Part shown: positions 13,513 through 15,710 of the stretch, piece by piece
How positions within the stretch are numbered: position 1 is the stretch's first letter
How the letters are laid out: each line of letters begins with the position of its first letter
Source of the DNA: Chloroflexota bacterium
GTDB taxonomy: Bacteria > Chloroflexota > Dehalococcoidia > Lucifugimonadales > UBA3495
Length of the DNA stretch: 15,710 bases
Assembly (NCBI GenBank): GCA_028874675.1
Contig: JAPPJA010000557.1
Location: forward strand, 1-15,710
Direction of reading: 5' to 3'
Position numbers and translations under genes: made by a program
Notes under the pieces: model-generated
Seen by the model: only the letters and a program-made list of their open reading frames with translations
Databases searched by the model: none
What the model was told of the DNA's origin: nothing

Positions 13513-14901
13513 CTAAAGCAGCCGGTCCATGGCGGGCGGTTCCGGCGGACGGCGTCGTCCCCGGCGCGCGGGCCTGGCCTGCGGCGCCGGCTCCGCTCCC
13601 TCGGACGTACCCTTGCCCGGAGCCACAGCAGAGGAAGACTCAGGTTCAGCAACCTGTGGTGGCCTGGGAAAATCGGCGGAAGTGGCCGGATCAGTGGGTC
13701 CCGGAGCGCCGTCCCCCGCCGTGGCCCTAAAGGCCCCGTCGGACACGGTAATCGTGAGCGTTTCACCGCTGCCGACCTGCCCCACTCCGGACACAACCCG
13801 GCCTGTCTCCCCATGCTGCACCACGGCAAAGCCCCGGCGCAGGGTGGCGGCCGGGTCCAGGGTGCGCAACCGGCTTTCGAAGCTGTTCACTTCCAGCCTG
13901 CTCACATTGAGACGGGTCTGCAGGTGGGTTCCAAGGACATCGGCCAGGTCGTCCACCTGCCGTTTCAGGTGGTCCAGATCCGGCAGGCCGGATTCCAGCC
14001 GCCGGGAAAGGCTGGACACCTCCTGCTTGCTGGCATCTACTGCCCGGATGGCGCTGCGGTGGGCTCGTTCGGTCCAGGCCTGAATGGTCTGCAGCAGGAT
14101 TGACCCGTCGGGGACCACCAGTTCCGCCGCCGCCGAAGGGGTGGGCGCGCGCCGGTCCGCAACGTAGTCGGCGATGGTGAAGTCCGTCTCGTGGCCCACT
14201 CCGCTGACCACCGGAATGCGGTTCCGGAAGATGGCGCGGGCCACGATCTCCTCGTTGAAGGGCCACAGGTCTTCCAGCGAGCCTCCGCCCCGGGCCACGA
14301 TGATCACATCCGCGCTGCCGTCCGAGTCCAGCAGGTCCAGGGCCGTAGCGATCTGGGGCGCGGCCTCCAGGCCCTGTACCTGGGTGGGAGACAGCAGCAA
14401 ACGCGCCAGGGGATACCGGCGTCGGACCACGTTCTGGATGTCCTGCCACGCCGCCCCCGTGGGAGATGTGACGACGCCAACCACTTCGGGGAACTGGGGC
14501 AGCGGCCGCTTGCGTGATTCCTCGAAAAGCCCTTCCTGGCCCAGCCGCGCTTTCAGGCGTTCCAGTTCCTGGGCCAGCGCTCCCTCGCCTTCGGGCAGCA
14601 CCCGGTCCACCATGAAGTCGGTGGAGCCCCGGGGCTCGTAGAAGCTCATTCGCCCGTGGGCGCGAACGGACTTGCCGTTCTCCAGCATCCCCGCCCCGCC
14701 CTGGCCGCGAAACAGTACGCAGTTTAGCGAGGCTGAGCTGTCCTTGAGGGTGAAGTAGGAGTGACCCGAGGAAGAGGCCCGGAGGTTGGAGACCTCTCCC
14801 ACAATCCACAGGTCGGAGAGAAAGGGGTGGCTCTCCAGCATCTCCCGCAGGTGGACAGCCACCTGGCTGACGGTAAGGACTGTCTGCTGCGGGAGTGTCA
14901 A
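13513..14901 (-). CDS. xseA: Exodeoxyribonuclease VII large subunit
   Basis: A 462-residue XseA, catalytic subunit of exonuclease VII, which removes single-stranded DNA in repair. The N-terminal OB-fold (residues about 10-100) contains VGEVSNLRASSSGHSYFTLKD. The catalytic domain shows GVVTSPTGAAWQDI, ARGGGSLEDLWPFN and SGVGHETDFTIADYVADRRA. Asp154, Arg204, His237 and Asp240 correspond to the E. coli active-site residues 155, 205, 238 and 241. A coiled-coil region for XseB binding follows (about 270-345). The last 65 residues are a Pro/Ala/Glu-rich tail ending in the basic RPARRGRRRPP, not part of the usual domain. The start is TTG 14901, 4 nt after the efp stop and without a clear Shine-Dalgarno, so translation is probably coupled to efp. 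GTG at codon 14 is an alternative. Confidence 0.95.
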   Translation of the reverse strand: MTLPQQTVLTVSQVAVHLREMLESHPFLSDLWIVGEVSNLRASSSGHSYFTLKDSSASLNCVLFRGQGGAGMLENGKSVRAHGRMSFYEPRGSTDFMVDRVLPEGEGALAQELERLKARLGQEGLFEESRKRPLPQFPEVVGVVTSPTGAAWQDIQNVVRRRYPLARLLLSPTQVQGLEAAPQIATALDLLDSDGSADVIIVARGGGSLEDLWPFNEEIVARAIFRNRIPVVSGVGHETDFTIADYVADRRAPTPSAAAELVVPDGSILLQTIQAWTERAHRSAIRAVDASKQEVSSLSRRLESGLPDLDHLKRQVDDLADVLGTHLQTRLNVSRLEVNSFESRLRTLDPAATLRRGFAVVQHGETGRVVSGVGQVGSGETLTITVSDGAFRATAGDGAPGPTDPATSADFPRPPQVAEPESSSAVAPGKGTSEGAEPAPQARPARRGRRRPPEPPAMDRLL

Positions 14902-14905
14902 AACG

Positions 14906-15472
14906 CTAGCTTACTCGTTCGGTGTACTGCCCGGTACGAGTGTCCACCTTTACGACAGTGCCGGGGGTGATGAACATGGGGACGTTGATGCGCAGGCCGG
15001 TTTCCAGGGTAGCCGGCTTGTTCCCGCCCTGGGCGGTGTCGCCCCGAAACGCCGGCGGAGTGTCCTTAACTTCCAGCTCCACGTGGGTGGGCAGGTTCAT
15101 ATTAATGGGAGACCCCTTGTAGAAAACCATCTCGGATATCATGTTTTCCTTCAGGTAATTCAGGTTGTCACCCAACTGTTCCCTGGTAAGCTCGTACTGG
15201 TCGAAGGTCTCCTGGTCCAGGAAGTAGAAATAGTTGCCGTCGGTGTACAGGTACTGGGTCTCCCGGTTGTCGATCTCAGCCACGGTAAAGTCGGTGTCGT
15301 AGCGCTGGAAGGTTCGCTCCACCACCGCGCCCGACAGCAGGTTCTTCATCTTGATGCGGGTGACGGGGGCGCGCTGCTGCATCTTGTGCCGCTCATAGTC
15401 CATCACCTGCCAGGGCTGGCCATCCAGCTCAATCACCATATTGCGGCTAAGATCGCCAAAGTTAATGCTCAT
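14906..15472 (-). CDS. efp: Elongation factor P with an atypical modification loop
   Basis: A 188-residue EF-P, the three-domain tRNA-shaped factor that enters the E site and relieves ribosomes stalled at polyproline. It starts MSINFGDLSRNMVIELDG and ends with the family signature DTRTGQYTERV. The domain I loop that reaches the peptidyl-transferase centre is KMQQRAPV (residues 30-37) where most EF-Ps have KPGKGAAF. Gln33 is at the position of the modified Lys (Lys32 in B. subtilis, Lys34 in E. coli), next to Arg34. The known Lys or Arg tip modifications could not occur at this position. ATG 15472 has GGGAG (15479-15483) at 6 nt and gives the normal N-terminus; an upstream TTG frame (15508) is less likely. 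The ATG overlaps the last 11 nt of the upstream nuclease gene, and xseA follows at 4 nt. Confidence 0.97.
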   Translation of the reverse strand: MSINFGDLSRNMVIELDGQPWQVMDYERHKMQQRAPVTRIKMKNLLSGAVVERTFQRYDTDFTVAEIDNRETQYLYTDGNYFYFLDQETFDQYELTREQLGDNLNYLKENMISEMVFYKGSPINMNLPTHVELEVKDTPPAFRGDTAQGGNKPATLETGLRINVPMFITPGTVVKVDTRTGQYTERVS

Positions 15473-15710
15473 GCTTTTCTCCCACGCTGCATTGTTTCGT
15501 ATTGTCAAGGAATTGAGTAAGGAATTGGATAGTTGCCGCCATGTCTTTCAGCTGGCACTCCCATATAACAATGGATTGCCAGCCGCTCAATTCCAGGCGG
15601 ACGATATTCTTCTTGTCTCGGTTTGAGTTACGCTCCAGCTTAGAAACCCAGTAATCTCGGTTCGTATTGGGGATTCTTACTCTGTCACAACCTTCGTGAT
15701 TATGCCAGAA
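15462..15710 (-). CDS. vsr: Vsr-type very short patch repair endonuclease (partial, N-terminus off the right edge)
   Basis: Reading the minus strand from the right edge gives 82 residues ending at TAA 15462-15464. It shows the core of the Vsr family: FWHNHEGC, then RIPNTNRDYW, SKLERNSNRDKKN, LELSGW and IVIWECQLKD. In E. coli Vsr the FWHxH His and Cys residues and the Cys of WEC are catalytic or structural zinc ligands, and the ..N..RD.....L...GW..l..WEC pattern is diagnostic. Vsr nicks next to T:G mismatches arising from deamination of 5-methylcytosine, and usually accompanies a cytosine methyltransferase, not visible here. The catalytic Asp lies off the window. The reading frame overlaps the efp start by 11 nt (ATGAGCATTAA), so the two are probably cotranscribed. 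The segment is clearly more A/T-rich than efp and xseA, hinting at acquisition. Confidence 0.85.
   Translation of the reverse strand, partial: FWHNHEGCDRVRIPNTNRDYWVSKLERNSNRDKKNIVRLELSGWQSIVIWECQLKDMAATIQFLTQFLDNTKQCSVGEKHEH

Noticed and set aside
14786..15520. 244-codon + strand frame
   Set aside because: Antisense of efp and the xseA start.

Overview
The window looks like a chromosomal stretch of a GC-rich bacterium with strong GGAGG ribosome binding sites and frequent TTG starts. My best guess is Chloroflexota of the Dehalococcoidia/SAR202 kind. This is an inference from the mix of a luciferase-like flavin monooxygenase, amidohydrolases, a stand-alone amidase, paired MFS transporters, many palindromic intergenic repeats and an unusual EF-P; no 16S or other decisive marker is present.

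Left part (1-11,000) is a catabolic/transport neighbourhood made of short transcription units on alternating strands. A secreted multicopper oxidase lipoprotein runs off the left edge (-). It is followed by a COG3618-type amidohydrolase (+), an amidase preceded by a GatC/AtzG-like small protein (-), a luciferase-like flavin-dependent monooxygenase (+), a pair of MFS transporters in one orientation (-), the upstream one broken by an in-frame TAG, and an ACMSD-like amidohydrolase/decarboxylase with a TTG start (-). Together they suggest oxidation, hydrolysis and decarboxylation of organic compounds, with transport; no substrate can be named from sequence. The gaps carry two families of palindromic repeats: a GGGCGGGTTTGAAACCCGCCC type and a REP/BIME-like CGTCATTCCCGC type.

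Right part (11,000-15,710) is housekeeping. On the + strand are xseB (exonuclease VII small subunit) and a PurN-like formyltransferase, possibly coupled through a 46-codon ORF. Convergent to them on the - strand is a tight set: a partial Vsr-type nuclease entering from the right edge, efp, whose ATG lies inside the end of the vsr reading frame, and xseA, which starts 4 nt after the efp stop. The two exonuclease VII subunits are therefore encoded on opposite strands about 1.5 kb apart.

I found no CRISPR array, tRNA, rRNA, integrase, IS transposase or complete defence system. The most interesting items are the Vsr-like gene overlapping efp, the EF-P whose modification loop has Gln where the modified Lys should be, the amidase with its own GatC-like partner, the amber-interrupted exporter, and the long imperfect inverted repeat at 11,414-11,560.
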